Positions 18,762 to 28,798 of a stretch of DNA of 64,000 bases are shown piece by piece. The notes below the pieces were generated by a model. It did no database searches, was not told the DNA's origin, and was given only the letters and a program-made list of their open reading frames with translations. The DNA is from Acinetobacter sp. C26M (lineage in GTDB: Bacteria > Pseudomonadota > Gammaproteobacteria > Pseudomonadales > Moraxellaceae): the NCBI RefSeq assembly GCF_023702675.1, contig NZ_CP098478.1:3844001-3908000 (forward strand), written 5' to 3'. Both the position numbers and the translations under genes were made by a program. Position 1 is the first letter of the stretch; each line of letters opens with the position of its first letter.

Positions 18762-19397
18762 ATGAATCCTGATCGTCATACTCAGTTCTTAATTCGTAAA
18801 GAAAAAATTTTGCAGGTTGCGGAAAAGCTATTATTAGAAAACAACCAAGAAATGACCCTAGATGAACTGGTTGCTGAACTGGATATTGCCAAGGGCACCT
18901 TATATAAACATTTCCGTAGCAAGAATGAACTGTTGCTGGAACTGATTATTCAAAATGAAAAAGAAATTTTAAAAATTTCAGACAAATACAACACCGATGT
19001 CAAAGAATACGCACCGCGTTATATGCTTTATCATCTAACCTCACCTAGTCGTACCATTCTGCTGCATCAGCTAGAAGAGCATCTGACCATGACTGAGTCG
19101 AAGTTAAAACATTTGTTTGATGAGCTTTATGCGATTCGTCAGCAGCGTATTGTTTCTTTGAAAGATATGACTGAAAAATATTTAAAATCACAGAATTACG
19201 ATATGTCGATTCGTGATTACCTGTCTTATATCTGGTCTTTGACCTATGGTGCAGCATTATTATTAAACTCAAGCTATTACCAGCGCTCGATTGGTTCGCG
19301 TGAGAAGTTGATTAATCTTTATGTGAACCAAGCTTTGTCTCTACCGACACAGAAAGTGCAGATCGATTTAAAAGATCTTCAGATTGACCAAAGCTAA
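18762..19397 (+). CDS. TetR-family transcriptional regulator
   Basis: 211 residues with an N-terminal HTH (MTLDELVAELDIAKGTLYKHFRSKNELLLELI, about 30-62) and a divergent all-helical ligand domain with no recognisable specificity. It is preceded by AGGAG at 12 nt from the ATG. It stands alone between the desT-like gene and convergent dsbA, with its own terminator. Target unknown. Confidence 0.85.
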   Translation: MNPDRHTQFLIRKEKILQVAEKLLLENNQEMTLDELVAELDIAKGTLYKHFRSKNELLLELIIQNEKEILKISDKYNTDVKEYAPRYMLYHLTSPSRTILLHQLEEHLTMTESKLKHLFDELYAIRQQRIVSLKDMTEKYLKSQNYDMSIRDYLSYIWSLTYGAALLLNSSYYQRSIGSREKLINLYVNQALSLPTQKVQIDLKDLQIDQS

Positions 19398-19403
19398 ATG
19401 AAA

Positions 19404-19433
19404 AAAAGGACTGTCACTACAGTCCTTTTTTAT
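19404..19433. terminator. Bidirectional terminator between tetR and dsbA
   Basis: AAAAAGGACTGT and ACAGTCCTTTTTT flank a short CACT loop. A and T tracts on both sides let it serve both convergent genes. Confidence 0.88.
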
Positions 19434-19449
19434 TGCAGGTCGACGTAAA

Positions 19450-20070
19450 TTATTTGGCTTTACGCTCTTTTTCCAATAGGTAATCAACTACTTGGGTTAC
19501 TTTACCATCTTCACCCTGTACCACATATTTACCATTCACAACTACAGCAGGGACACCCGTCAACTGATACTGCTGCGCCAATTTATTCGACTCGGCAATT
19601 TTTGCGGTAATTGGGAATGAGTTAAACATGCTGTTAAATTTCTGCTCAGGTACACCATAACGCGCAAAGAATTTTGCTTGAGAGGCTTGGTCAAAGATTT
19701 GCTGACCGCCTTCATGAATCGCATGGAACAATGGAATATGGGTTTTCTTGCGTACACCCAGTGCTTCTGAAACGTAATAACCACGTGCACCTTGTTCCCA
19801 GACTTTATTCATCGCCGCAGGGGTACGTAAGAAATAAACATCTTTTGGAATTTGCTTTAACCATGTTTGCATATGTGGTTCAAGCTTGAAGCAGTGCGGG
19901 CAGCCATACCAGAAGAATTCACGTACTTCGAGTTGTCCAGCAGGTGCTGAAGTTTTGCCTGGGTTGGCAATCACGGTATAGTCTTTACCGGCCACAAAAT
20001 CTGCTGCCATCGCATTCATTGAGAATGCCAACGCAACTGCACTTAAACCACCTAATACTAACTTTTTCAT
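19450..20070 (-). CDS. dsbA: Periplasmic thiol:disulfide oxidoreductase DsbA
   Basis: Introduces disulfide bonds into exported proteins. The ATG at 20070 gives the signal peptide MKKLVLGGLSAVALAFSMNAMA, cleaved after AMA; an in-frame ATG at 20094 is less likely. The thioredoxin-fold active site FFWYGCPHCFKLEP (CPHC) is intact, and the cis-proline loop is seen at LTGVPAVVVNGKY. Mature length of about 184 residues is normal. The gene is monocistronic, convergent with a TetR gene and divergent from ubiG. Confidence 0.95.
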   Translation of the reverse strand: MKKLVLGGLSAVALAFSMNAMAADFVAGKDYTVIANPGKTSAPAGQLEVREFFWYGCPHCFKLEPHMQTWLKQIPKDVYFLRTPAAMNKVWEQGARGYYVSEALGVRKKTHIPLFHAIHEGGQQIFDQASQAKFFARYGVPEQKFNSMFNSFPITAKIAESNKLAQQYQLTGVPAVVVNGKYVVQGEDGKVTQVVDYLLEKERKAK

Positions 20071-20248
20071 TGGCTTTGCTTTTCCTCTAAGCATTTTTCG
20101 TAAGTTTATATGCTAAATATAAAACAAACACGAGCAATTCGTTTTGCTTCTGTGAAGTTTTTTATTGGATTTATCGCTTTTTTTGCCAGAATCGCTACAC
20201 TACCAACAGATTAAACCGAAATAATCATCCTAATATAGAGGTGACACC

Positions 20249-20962
20249 ATGTCGCAATTGAATGTTGACCCACAAGAAATCGCAAAATTTGAAGCATTGG
20301 CTGCCAAATGGTGGGATCAACATTCAGAATTCCGCCCGCTGCATCAAATCAATCCCTTACGTCTAAATTGGGTCGATGAACGTGTCGGTGGCTTGGCTGG
20401 CAAAAAAGTACTGGATGTCGGCTGTGGTGGTGGCATCTTGGCTGAAAGCATGGCACGTCGCGGAGCAGATGTCCTTGGCATCGATATGGGCGAAGCACCC
20501 CTTGCTGTAGGGCGTTTGCACGCAGAACAAGACAATGTACAAAACATTGAATATCGTCAAATTCCCGTTGAACAATTGGCACTAGAACAAGCAGGTCAAT
20601 ACGATGTAGTGACCTGTATGGAAATGATGGAACACGTGCCTGATCCAGCCTCAATCGTGAAAGCCTGCCAAACCTTAGTGAAGCCAGGCGGTCATGTGTT
20701 CTTCTCGACCATTAACCGTAATCCTAAATCGTATTTATTTGCGATTATTGGCGCGGAATACATCCTGCGTTTATTGCCTAAAGGCACGCATGATTATCAT
20801 AAATTCATCCGCCCTTCAGAAATGGCGCATGATATCCGCAATGCGGGTTTAACGCTGAAAGAAATGATTGGCCTACATTATAATCCAATCACCAAACACT
20901 ATTGGTTAGCACCCAATGTTGAAGTGAATTACATGGTGCATACCACCAATACAGGTGCCTAA
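20249..20962 (+). CDS. ubiG: Ubiquinone biosynthesis O-methyltransferase UbiG
   Basis: SAM-dependent methyltransferase performing both O-methylation steps of ubiquinone synthesis. The SAM motif [26 protein letters not shown], the [23 protein letters not shown] post-I segment and [17 protein letters not shown] are typical. Length 237 is standard. AGAGGTGACACC precedes the ATG. The stop codon shares a base with the mupP start (TAATG), implying translational coupling. Confidence 0.96.
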   Translation: MSQLNVDPQEIAKFEALAAKWWDQHSEFRPLHQINPLRLNWVDERVGGLAGKKVLDVGCGGGILAESMARRGADVLGIDMGEAPLAVGRLHAEQDNVQNIEYRQIPVEQLALEQAGQYDVVTCMEMMEHVPDPASIVKACQTLVKPGGHVFFSTINRNPKSYLFAIIGAEYILRLLPKGTHDYHKFIRPSEMAHDIRNAGLTLKEMIGLHYNPITKHYWLAPNVEVNYMVHTTNTGA

Positions 20963-21660
20963 TGAAAGCGGTTTTATTTGATCTCGATGGCACATTAATT
21001 GACACTGCCGCAGACTTCATTCGTATCATTCAACAAATGTGTCGCGATGAACAACGACCTGTAGTCGATGCGGATACCATTCGTACTCAAGTATCGGAAG
21101 GTGCTCGTGCCATGGTGAAGCTGGTTTATCCAGAATTAGACGTCACAGACCCCGTGTTTTTGGCACATCGCCAACGTTTTTTAGATGTATATGGTGAGAA
21201 TATTGTGGTCGATACCGACCTGTTTGTCGGCATGTACCCATTACTTGAAGAACTGGAAGCACATCAAATTCCATGGGGCATTGTCACCAACAAACCTCGT
21301 GGTTTAAGTGAGTCTCTATTGGCAAAACTGGATCTGACTGAGCGTTGTGCAGTCTTAGTTTGTCCAGAAGATGTCAGCAAAACTAAACCTGATCCAGAAC
21401 CGATGTATTTGGCTGCAAAGCAACTCGAGCTTGATGCGAAAGAGATTATCTATGTCGGTGATCATCCACGCGATATTGACGCAGGTCGTCATGCCGATAT
21501 GTATACCATTTTGGCTGCTTACGGTTATTTGCCTGTCGAATCGCGCGATGATCTTGCAGCTTGGCAAGCCGATGCCATTATTCAAACCATTCCTGAACTG
21601 CATCAGCTGATCAAACAGAAAATCACTGTATTGTCAGAAAATCAGGGTATGATGAATTAA
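20962..21660 (+). CDS. mupP: N-acetylmuramic acid 6-phosphate phosphatase MupP (HAD family)
   Basis: HAD hydrolase with DXD motif FDLDGTLIDTA, WGIVTNKPRG, and motif III/IV KTKPDPEPMYLAA ... YVGDHPRDIDAGRHA. The position between ubiG and yciK matches the Pseudomonas/Acinetobacter peptidoglycan-recycling phosphatase MupP, once annotated as phosphoglycolate phosphatase Gph. It dephosphorylates MurNAc-6-P on the AmgK-MurU salvage route. It overlaps ubiG by 1 bp and is followed by yciK at 30 bp. Assignment over Gph rests on context. Confidence 0.85.
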   Translation: MKAVLFDLDGTLIDTAADFIRIIQQMCRDEQRPVVDADTIRTQVSEGARAMVKLVYPELDVTDPVFLAHRQRFLDVYGENIVVDTDLFVGMYPLLEELEAHQIPWGIVTNKPRGLSESLLAKLDLTERCAVLVCPEDVSKTKPDPEPMYLAAKQLELDAKEIIYVGDHPRDIDAGRHADMYTILAAYGYLPVESRDDLAAWQADAIIQTIPELHQLIKQKITVLSENQGMMN

Positions 21661-21690
21661 ACTTTTAAGATAAGAATAGGAGGCATAACA

Positions 21691-22437
21691 ATGAAATACT
21701 CAGAATATCAACCTCGTCCAGATTTATTGAAAGATCGTATTATCCTGATCACAGGCGCTGGTGATGGGATTGGTCGTGCTGCTGCGATGAGTTATGCCCT
21801 GCATGGTGCAACCGTAGTATTACATGGTCGCACCTTAAATAAACTTGAAGTCATTTATGATGAAATTGAAGGCTTAGGCGCACCACAACCTGCAATTTTG
21901 CCGCTACAACTGTCAACAGCATCAACACATGATTATGAGTTGCTCGTCAGTACGCTAGAGCAACAATTTGGTCGTTTGGATGGTATCTTGCATAACGCAG
22001 GCATGCTCGGTGATCGAGTGGAACTGGCACATTATCCTGTCGATGTTTGGGATGATGTACTCGCAGTGAATTTGCGTGCACCGTTTGCCCTCACTCAAGC
22101 CCTGTTGCCTTTACTGGAAAAATCTGAACATGCCTCAGTGGTGTTTACCAGTTCAAGCGTAGGTCGTGAAGCACGTGCACTTTGGGGTGCTTATTCAGTG
22201 TCTAAAGTGGCAACCGAAGCCATGAGCAAAATTTTTGCGGCAGAAAACACCTATCCAAACATTCGTTTTAACTGCATTAATCCAGGTGGTACGCGTACAG
22301 CCATGCGTGCGAAAGCCTATCCAGAGGAAGATCCAAAAGTCTTACCGACACCTGACAGCATTATGCCTGCCTATCTTTATCTGATGGGTGATGATAGTTT
22401 AGATATGAATGGCCAAAGTATTGATGCTCAAGCTTAA
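21691..22437 (+). CDS. yciK: Short-chain dehydrogenase/reductase, YciK family
   Basis: Rossmann oxidoreductase with the cofactor motif ITGAGDGIGRAAAMSYALHGATVVLHGR, LHNAGMLGD, and catalytic Ser/Tyr/Lys in TSSSVGREAR...YSVSKVA. The 248-residue length and adjacency to ubiG-mupP agree with YciK, whose physiological substrate is unknown. AGGAGG precedes the ATG by 7 bp, a strong ribosome site. Confidence 0.88.
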   Translation: MKYSEYQPRPDLLKDRIILITGAGDGIGRAAAMSYALHGATVVLHGRTLNKLEVIYDEIEGLGAPQPAILPLQLSTASTHDYELLVSTLEQQFGRLDGILHNAGMLGDRVELAHYPVDVWDDVLAVNLRAPFALTQALLPLLEKSEHASVVFTSSSVGREARALWGAYSVSKVATEAMSKIFAAENTYPNIRFNCINPGGTRTAMRAKAYPEEDPKVLPTPDSIMPAYLYLMGDDSLDMNGQSIDAQA

Positions 22438-22617
22438 TTCAACCCTTACAATAATTCTAAATAACATTGAACACTGACCTTAAAGCTGATTTTTTGAGAG
22501 AAATGTGTGGTGTATCTTCATTTTTTTAATGGAAGAATGAATCGATCTTCACAGTTTCTCTGCATTTTTAAGGTACAGTTTTCACATGAGAGACATCCGA
22601 AGTCAATAAGGTGCATC

Positions 22618-23001
22618 ATGAAAAATTTTTTCATTATCTTGGTTTTAGGTTCGACAGTCCTGTTTAGTAGTATGGGGAGTTTTGCGGGCCCGCATGATCG
22701 TGACGATGATTCGCGCGGTGGCGGCTGGCAAGGTGGTCGTAACTTTGATCGCCCAGATGGTGAGAATCGTCAACGTGAACGCCGTATGCGCGAAGAACGT
22801 GGTGTAGAACGCCTTAAACAACATCGTTGGCAGGAAGGCTACGTCATGCCACAACACTATCGTGGTAACGGCTATAAAGTCGATTATAAAGACAGCAACC
22901 TGCCTCGCCCAGGTCGTAACGAACAGTGGTACAAGATCAATAATGACTATATTTTAGTCAACTCCGATGACAACAGTATTATCCGAATCATGGGCTTCTA
23001 A
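22618..23001 (+). CDS. RcnB-like periplasmic protein
   Basis: 127 residues from ATG 22618 with signal peptide MKNFFIILVLGSTVLFSSMGSFA. The next 60 residues are rich in Arg, Asp, Glu and Gly (DRDDDSRGGG, RQRERRMREERG). The C-terminal WYKINNDYILVNSDDNSIIRI is the signature of RcnB/DUF-type periplasmic proteins linked to nickel/cobalt homeostasis in enterics. Metal function here is unproven. An upstream in-frame start at 22507 would destroy the signal peptide and was not used. Confidence 0.75.
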   Translation: MKNFFIILVLGSTVLFSSMGSFAGPHDRDDDSRGGGWQGGRNFDRPDGENRQRERRMREERGVERLKQHRWQEGYVMPQHYRGNGYKVDYKDSNLPRPGRNEQWYKINNDYILVNSDDNSIIRIMGF

Positions 23002-23113
23002 GTCCTTTTTGCTGGTTTGTCAGAATTAAAGTTGAATCGTTGCTTTAGGAATTGATTTATCTTTTGATTTTTTTCGTTAGAATCAGAGCAAGTGCTGCAT
23101 ATCTGAGATCAAC

Positions 23114-24466
23114 ATGGCGAAGCAAATGACTGAAAATTCACATAGTACAACAAAAGATTATGTGCATTGGTTTCGCCACTCCGCACCCTATATCAATGCA
23201 CACCGTGATAAAACCTTTGTTTTGATGTTCTCTGGTGAAGCAGTCCAACACGAAAATTTCCAACACATCATCCATGATATTGCCCTATTACATTCTTTAG
23301 GGATTCGTTTAATTTTAGTTTACGGCGCACGTCCGCAAATTAATCAAAATCTGCTTGAACGCAATATCGAAACGCCCTTCCATCAAAGTCGTCGCATTAC
23401 CACACGCGAATCCTTACGCGGTGTCATGAATGCAGTAGGTTCTATTCGTCTAGAAATTGAAGCTCTCCTCTCCATGGGTTTGGCAAATTCACCGATGTAT
23501 GGTGCTCGCATTGATGTCGTCTCTGGCAATTTTGTCACAGCAAAACCCTATGGGATTCGCGATGGGATCGACTTCCAACTGACAGGTGAAGTCCGTTCCA
23601 TTGATACCGATGCCATTCAACGTCATTTAGACAATCACAATATTGTTTTACTTGGACCAACAGGTTATTCAACCACAGGCGAAGTATTTAATTTACTGGC
23701 TGAAGACGTCGCCACTAAAACAGCGACTGCCTTAAAAGCAGATAAACTGATCTTCTTGGGTGAAAAACAAGGTTTGATGAATGAACAACAACAGTTATTA
23801 CGCGAGTTAAGTCCGCACCAGCTAGAACCGTATATTCAGCAAAACCAACAACAATATCCAGAATTTGCCTTACACCTCAAACAAGCGCAACAGGCCTCTT
23901 TATCTGGCGTACATCGTGTACATTTGATTTCATATGCTTATGACGGCGCACTGATTGAAGAACTATTCACTCGCGATGGTATTGGTACCTTGATCACAGA
24001 TGCTCACTATGAAGAAGTTCGAATTGCCAATATTCACGATGTTGGTGGTTTGATTAGTCTTCTGCGTCCGCTGGAACAGGAAGGAATTCTGGTTTATCGC
24101 TCTCGCGAACGCCTTGAAAGTGAAATTGAGCATTTTGCAGTGATTGAACGCGACGGTATGATTTTAGCGTGTGCAGCACTGTACCCAATTCCCGCAGGAT
24201 CAGATGAAATTCGCTCTGCTGAAATTGCCTGCGTCGCAGTGGACTCAAGTTATCGAAAATCCAATCGTGGTAGCCAAATTTTGCAATTTTTGGAAAGTAG
24301 AGCCAAACAGCAAGGGATTCAGCGACTGTTTGTGCTGACCACTAGAACTGCTCACTGGTTTTTAGAGCAAGGCTTTAGCCCTGCCAGCGTAGATGATTTA
24401 CCCAATGCCCGCCAAGCACTGTATAACTATCAACGTAATTCTCTCGTTTTTAAAAAAGCATTGTAG
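23114..24466 (+). CDS. argA: Amino-acid N-acetyltransferase (N-acetylglutamate synthase)
   Basis: First step of arginine biosynthesis, acetyl-CoA plus glutamate to N-acetylglutamate. It is a classical 450-residue ArgA: an amino-acid-kinase-like domain (about 15-290; IRLILVYGARPQINQ, NIVLLGPTGYSTTGEVFNL) fused to a GNAT domain (about 300-445; IACVAVDSSYRKSNRGSQILQFLESRAKQQG). The kinase-like domain is expected to carry arginine feedback. An ATG four codons on (23126) is an alternative start. Monocistronic. Confidence 0.95.
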   Translation: MAKQMTENSHSTTKDYVHWFRHSAPYINAHRDKTFVLMFSGEAVQHENFQHIIHDIALLHSLGIRLILVYGARPQINQNLLERNIETPFHQSRRITTRESLRGVMNAVGSIRLEIEALLSMGLANSPMYGARIDVVSGNFVTAKPYGIRDGIDFQLTGEVRSIDTDAIQRHLDNHNIVLLGPTGYSTTGEVFNLLAEDVATKTATALKADKLIFLGEKQGLMNEQQQLLRELSPHQLEPYIQQNQQQYPEFALHLKQAQQASLSGVHRVHLISYAYDGALIEELFTRDGIGTLITDAHYEEVRIANIHDVGGLISLLRPLEQEGILVYRSRERLESEIEHFAVIERDGMILACAALYPIPAGSDEIRSAEIACVAVDSSYRKSNRGSQILQFLESRAKQQGIQRLFVLTTRTAHWFLEQGFSPASVDDLPNARQALYNYQRNSLVFKKAL

Positions 24467-24785
24467 TCATCACAACGCATACTGAAGGAGATATTTTTAT
24501 TTTTGATAAAGATATCTCTACTTCATCATTATCTCTGCTTAAGTGAATATGAAGAATAAATACACCAATCGACAAAATAAAAAATAATCTAATTAAAAAC
24601 AATATTTTATTCAAAAGAAGCTATTCAACACTTATTCAATCTATCGATAAGATTATGCAATTTTCTACTTTGCACTTTTCAGCATAAGCAAAGCCCGATT
24701 ACTTATTTTTTATGCAATAAAAAAAGTTTTAGTTTAGTTGCTCATCTTATTTAAATCTTTTGATTTGTCGGGGAGCACAACCAAC
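24467..24785. promoter_or_regulatory. Intergenic region upstream of the ssu operon
   Basis: 319 bp of strongly AT-rich DNA between argA and the first sulfonate-binding gene. A weak hairpin GAGATAT...ATATCTC (about 24490-24520) follows argA and may help termination. The rest should hold the ssu promoter and sites for a CysB/Cbl-type sulfur regulator, but I cannot define either. GGGGAG at 24770-24775 is the ribosome site of the first gene. Confidence 0.4.
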
Positions 24786-25778
24786 ATGGCCATTTCAATC
24801 AATCGTTCATGGGCAACATATAGCATCATCGCAGCAAGTCTTGCTAGCCTGATGGGTGTTGCAGGTTGTGCAAAAAAACCAGAGCAGCAAGAGACAAAAA
24901 AACAAGAAACCACAACATTAAATATCGGCTTTCAAAAGTATGGCATCTTGCCGATTCTCAAAGCAAAGGGTGAATTAGAAAAAAATCTTGCTGCTCAAGG
25001 CGTAAATGTTAAGTGGGTTGAATTTCCTGCAGGTCCACAGCTGTTAGAAGGCTTAAATGTCGGCAGTGTGGTTTTTGGTGAGGCAGGTGAAGCACCGCCG
25101 ATCTTTGCACAAGCAGCTAACCCCAATTTAGTTTATGTCGCCAACCAACCTGCGGCACCAAATGCGGAAGCTTTAATTGTACAAAAAGATTCACCAATCC
25201 AATCAATCCAAGATCTGAAAGGTAAACGTGTCGCGCTGAATAAAGGCTCGAATGTTCATTACCTGTTGCTCAAACTATTAGAAGCGAACAATCTCAGCTT
25301 GAAAGATATTCAACCTGTTTATCTACCGCCTGCGGACGCACGCGCAGCTTTTGAGAAAGGTGCAGTAGATGCTTGGGTGATTTGGGATCCATTCTTCGCA
25401 GCAGCAGAACATCAGATTCATGCGCGCGTAATCGCAACGGGTGAACACTTAGTCAGTAATCACCAATTTTATTTAGCCGATCGCCAATTTGCCGAAAGTC
25501 ATCCTGAAGCACTAAAAACGCTGGTCAGTACACTCAATCAAACAACGGATTGGGTCAAAACACATCCGGACGATGCAGCCAAATTACTCGAAAAACCAAC
25601 TGCACTTGAGTTTGATGTCCTAAAAAGTTCAATTTCGCGTATGGGCTTTGGGGTTCAACCAATTTCTGAGAAAGTCGCAAAAGAGCAGCAATACGTAGCC
25701 GATGCTTTCTTTGCGCAGAAACTGATTCCGAAGCAGCTTGTGATCCAAGATGCCGTATTAAAGAACGATGTTAAATAA
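24786..25778 (+). CDS. ssuA: Aliphatic sulfonate ABC transporter substrate-binding lipoprotein (copy 1)
   Basis: Captures alkanesulfonates for SsuBC. The ATG at 24786 yields a lipoprotein signal ending GVAGC, followed by the SsuA/NMT1 fold: [74 protein letters not shown], and [26 protein letters not shown] lipid anchor is less common for Gram-negative SsuA. The gene is first of five codirectional ssu genes and has a paralogue immediately downstream (12-bp gap). Confidence 0.88.
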   Translation: MAISINRSWATYSIIAASLASLMGVAGCAKKPEQQETKKQETTTLNIGFQKYGILPILKAKGELEKNLAAQGVNVKWVEFPAGPQLLEGLNVGSVVFGEAGEAPPIFAQAANPNLVYVANQPAAPNAEALIVQKDSPIQSIQDLKGKRVALNKGSNVHYLLLKLLEANNLSLKDIQPVYLPPADARAAFEKGAVDAWVIWDPFFAAAEHQIHARVIATGEHLVSNHQFYLADRQFAESHPEALKTLVSTLNQTTDWVKTHPDDAAKLLEKPTALEFDVLKSSISRMGFGVQPISEKVAKEQQYVADAFFAQKLIPKQLVIQDAVLKNDVK

Positions 25779-25790
25779 TTGAGGATCACC

Positions 25791-26777
25791 ATGAAGTTGT
25801 TATCTAAAGTTTCTGTTTTGGGCCTACTGATCTCTACATTTTCACTGAGTGGTTGCCAGAAGCCAGAGCAAACGACGGAGAAAGCGGCTTCAGCAACTGA
25901 AAATACGGCTGTCAAAATCCTATCCATTGGCTTCCAGAAGTCCTCCCTCAATTTGTTAGTTGCCAAACAACAAAAGCTATTTGAGCAAGCATTTCCGAAT
26001 GCCAAAATTGAATGGCGAGAATTTCCAGCAGGTCCACAAATGCTTGAAGCACTTGCAGTGGGTGCTGTAGATTTCGGTTATGTCGGCAATACACCACCGA
26101 TTTTTGCTCAGGCTGCGGCTAAACCGCTGAGCTATGTGGCATATGAAGTCGTTGCGCCAACAGGACAGGCTGTTTTGGTACATGGCAACGATAAAATAGA
26201 CAGCCTTCAAGATTTAAAAGGCAAACGTATCGCAGTACAAAAAGGCTCCAGTGCTCATGAACTTTTGGCAAAAACCTTGCAGAAAGCGGGTCTATCTTGG
26301 CAAGACATTCAACCAATCTGGTTACCTCCTGCCGATGCACGTGCAGCTTTTGACAAACAGGCCGTTGATGCATGGGCAATTTGGGAACCCTACTTAGGGA
26401 CAGCAGAACTGCAAGGTCATACCAAAACCTTGGTCGATGGCTCTGCTTTTCCGACCACTTATTCTTTTTATATTGGTAATCCTGATTTTATTAAAAATCA
26501 TCCCGATTCAGCGCAGAAATTCATTAACAGCGTTAATAACGCAGATCAATGGATTGTACAACACCAAGATCAAGCCTTACAGATTTATGCACAAAGTACA
26601 GGTCTCAGTACCCCTGTAGCGAAGCAAGTACTTAACAAACGTCCTAAACCTTCACCTGTATATGCACTCAACAGTGAAGTGATTAAAAGCCAGCAACAAA
26701 TTGCCGACTTATTTAAACAAGAGCAGCTCATTCCTGCGCAAATCGATATTCAGCACAGTGTCTGGTCTGCCCAATAA
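25791..26777 (+). CDS. Aliphatic sulfonate ABC transporter substrate-binding lipoprotein (copy 2)
   Basis: 328 residues, clearly paralogous to the preceding product: [96 protein letters not shown]. The lipobox is LSGC at residues 20-23. The ATG at 25791 with GAGG upstream is preferred over TTG 25779. The two binding proteins differ in ligand-pocket surroundings and may widen the substrate range of one SsuBC importer. Confidence 0.88.
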   Translation: MKLLSKVSVLGLLISTFSLSGCQKPEQTTEKAASATENTAVKILSIGFQKSSLNLLVAKQQKLFEQAFPNAKIEWREFPAGPQMLEALAVGAVDFGYVGNTPPIFAQAAAKPLSYVAYEVVAPTGQAVLVHGNDKIDSLQDLKGKRIAVQKGSSAHELLAKTLQKAGLSWQDIQPIWLPPADARAAFDKQAVDAWAIWEPYLGTAELQGHTKTLVDGSAFPTTYSFYIGNPDFIKNHPDSAQKFINSVNNADQWIVQHQDQALQIYAQSTGLSTPVAKQVLNKRPKPSPVYALNSEVIKSQQQIADLFKQEQLIPAQIDIQHSVWSAQ

Positions 26778-26809
26778 ACATTGATTTCATTTTCATAAGG
26801 AACATCGAC

Positions 26810-27985
26810 ATGAATATTTTCTGGTTTATCCCCACTCATGGTGACAGTCGTTATTTAGGCACCAGCAAGGGTGCTCGTCAGGTCGATCATGCTTATATGA
26901 AACAGATTGCAGTTGCCGTGGATAATTTGGGTTATGCAGGCGTACTCATTCCAACAGGACGCTCTTGTGAAGATCCTTGGATTACAGCAGCCAGTTTAAT
27001 TGATGCAACGACCCAGCTTAAGTTCTTAGTCGCACTTCGTCCAGGGCTTACCACACCAGCACTTGCTGCACGTATGGCAGCAACTTTTGATCGTCTTTCT
27101 AATGGCCGTATCCTGCTCAACCTTGTCACTGGTGGCGATGAACAGGAATTAAAAGGTGATGGACTATATGAAGATCACAGTACCCGTTATCAAACGGCCT
27201 CTGAATATGTCAAAATTTGGCGCGAAATTCTCACTCGCTCACATACGGGTGAATCGTTTAGCTTTCACGGCGAACGTCTCAGTGTGGATGATGCCAAACT
27301 GCTCTATCCACCCGTACAAAAACCTTATCCACCGCTTTGGTTCGGTGGCTCATCAGAAGCTGCAACCGAGCTTGCTGCTGAGCAGGTCGATACCTATTTG
27401 ACTTGGGGTGAACCTCCTGCTGCCGTGAAAGAAAAGATTGAATATTTACGTGCCAAAGCCGCAGCCAAAGGCCGTACCCTAAATTATGGCATTCGCTTAC
27501 ATGTGATTGTGCGCGAGACCAATGAACAGGCTTGGGCCGCTGCAGATGAGCTAATTCAATACCTAGATGATGCAACCATTGCCGCAGCACAGAAGAAATT
27601 TGCACAAATGGATTCAGTGGGTCAGCAACGTATGGCTGCTTTACATGGCGGTCGTAAAGATCAACTTGAAGTATCACCGAACCTATGGGCGGGCATCGGC
27701 TTAGTCCGCGGTGGTGCAGGGACAGCTCTCGTGGGTGACCCAGAAACTGTTGCTGCACGAATTCAAGAATATGCGGATTTGGGCATTGATACCTTTATTT
27801 TCTCAGGTTACCCACATTTGGAAGAGTCAATTCGCTTTGCCGAATTGGTGTTCCCTTTACTGCCACTCAAAACCCGTGAAAAACTGGCGCAACCACATTT
27901 AACTGGACCTTTCGGAGAAATTATTGCCAATAACTATGTCCCTGAAACAAAGCAAGCTAAAACCTTGATCAAGGAGGATGCATGA
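26810..27985 (+). CDS. ssuD: FMNH2-dependent alkanesulfonate monooxygenase
   Basis: Cleaves C1 and longer alkanesulfonates to aldehyde and sulfite using reduced flavin. It is a bacterial-luciferase-like TIM barrel of 391 residues with [75 protein letters not shown] and [12 protein letters not shown]. Usual SsuD length is about 380. It overlaps ssuC by 4 bp (ATGA). No ssuE reductase gene lies in the operon. Confidence 0.95.
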   Translation: MNIFWFIPTHGDSRYLGTSKGARQVDHAYMKQIAVAVDNLGYAGVLIPTGRSCEDPWITAASLIDATTQLKFLVALRPGLTTPALAARMAATFDRLSNGRILLNLVTGGDEQELKGDGLYEDHSTRYQTASEYVKIWREILTRSHTGESFSFHGERLSVDDAKLLYPPVQKPYPPLWFGGSSEAATELAAEQVDTYLTWGEPPAAVKEKIEYLRAKAAAKGRTLNYGIRLHVIVRETNEQAWAAADELIQYLDDATIAAAQKKFAQMDSVGQQRMAALHGGRKDQLEVSPNLWAGIGLVRGGAGTALVGDPETVAARIQEYADLGIDTFIFSGYPHLEESIRFAELVFPLLPLKTREKLAQPHLTGPFGEIIANNYVPETKQAKTLIKEDA

Positions 27986-28785
27986 GTGCAAAACCTTTTT
28001 TGAATGATGTTTCACGTGGAACAAAAAAAATAGGCAAAGGGCTGCTGCCTTGGCTATTTCCAATTCTGCTGATTCTGATCTGGCAAGCAGCTTCAAGCTC
28101 TGGCTTATTGCAAAGCAGAGTATTGCCAGCTCCAACTGCTGTCGTGAGTGCCTTCTGGCACTTACTCATCAGTGGTGAACTTTGGCAGCATGTCAAAGTC
28201 AGTGCTGGTCGCGCCTTACTCGGCTTATTGATTGGTGGTGGCTTAGGATTAGTTTTGGGACTATTAAATGGTTCATCCCGTATTGCCTCAACCTTGCTCG
28301 ATACCACCTTGCAAATGATCCGTAACATCCCTGCACTAGCACTGATTCCACTGGTGATTTTATGGTTTGGGATTGATGAAACTGCCAAGTTATTTTTAGT
28401 GGCCGTCGGTGTGTTTTTTCCAATGTATATCAATACCTATCATGGTATCCGCTCGGTCGACCCACAATTGATTGAAATGGGAAAAAGTTACGGACTGAAT
28501 CGTTGGCAGTTATATAGAGATATTATTTTACCCGGTGCAATGCCCTCAATTTTAGTTGGGCTACGTTTCTCTTTAGGTCTGGTTTGGGTATTGTTGATCG
28601 TAGCAGAAACAATCTCTGCACAAGCGGGGATTGGCTATATGACCATGAATGCACGTGAGTTTTTGCAAACAGATATCGTTTTGGTGGGTATTTTACTGTA
28701 TGCCTTGCTCGGAAAACTAGCAGATGTATTGGCTCAAGTGTTGGAACGTTATCTACTGCGTTGGCATGCAGGTTATCAAAAATAA
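27982..28785 (+). CDS. ssuC: Alkanesulfonate ABC transporter permease
   Basis: Inner-membrane permease with about six helices in 267 residues. The cytoplasmic EAA-type loop reads [29 protein letters not shown]. It overlaps ssuD by 4 bp and precedes ssuB. An aggagg ribosome site lies within the ssuD 3' end. A ParB-type parS-like 16-mer lies within its first 15 codons (28008-28023). Confidence 0.93.
   Translation: MSAKPFLNDVSRGTKKIGKGLLPWLFPILLILIWQAASSSGLLQSRVLPAPTAVVSAFWHLLISGELWQHVKVSAGRALLGLLIGGGLGLVLGLLNGSSRIASTLLDTTLQMIRNIPALALIPLVILWFGIDETAKLFLVAVGVFFPMYINTYHGIRSVDPQLIEMGKSYGLNRWQLYRDIILPGAMPSILVGLRFSLGLVWVLLIVAETISAQAGIGYMTMNAREFLQTDIVLVGILLYALLGKLADVLAQVLERYLLRWHAGYQK
28008..28023. 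promoter_or_regulatory. parS-like ParB-binding site within ssuC
   Basis: TGTTTCACGTGGAACA differs at one position from the general bacterial chromosomal parS consensus TGTTTCACGTGAAACA. It is embedded in coding sequence (codons for VSRGT). A second perfect copy occurs at 49360-49375. Confidence 0.7.
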
Positions 28786-28798
28786 TAAGGACATCAAG

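Noticed and set aside
27279..27758. 159-codon frame antisense to ssuD
   Set aside because: Shadow of a canonical monooxygenase gene, with no start signal.
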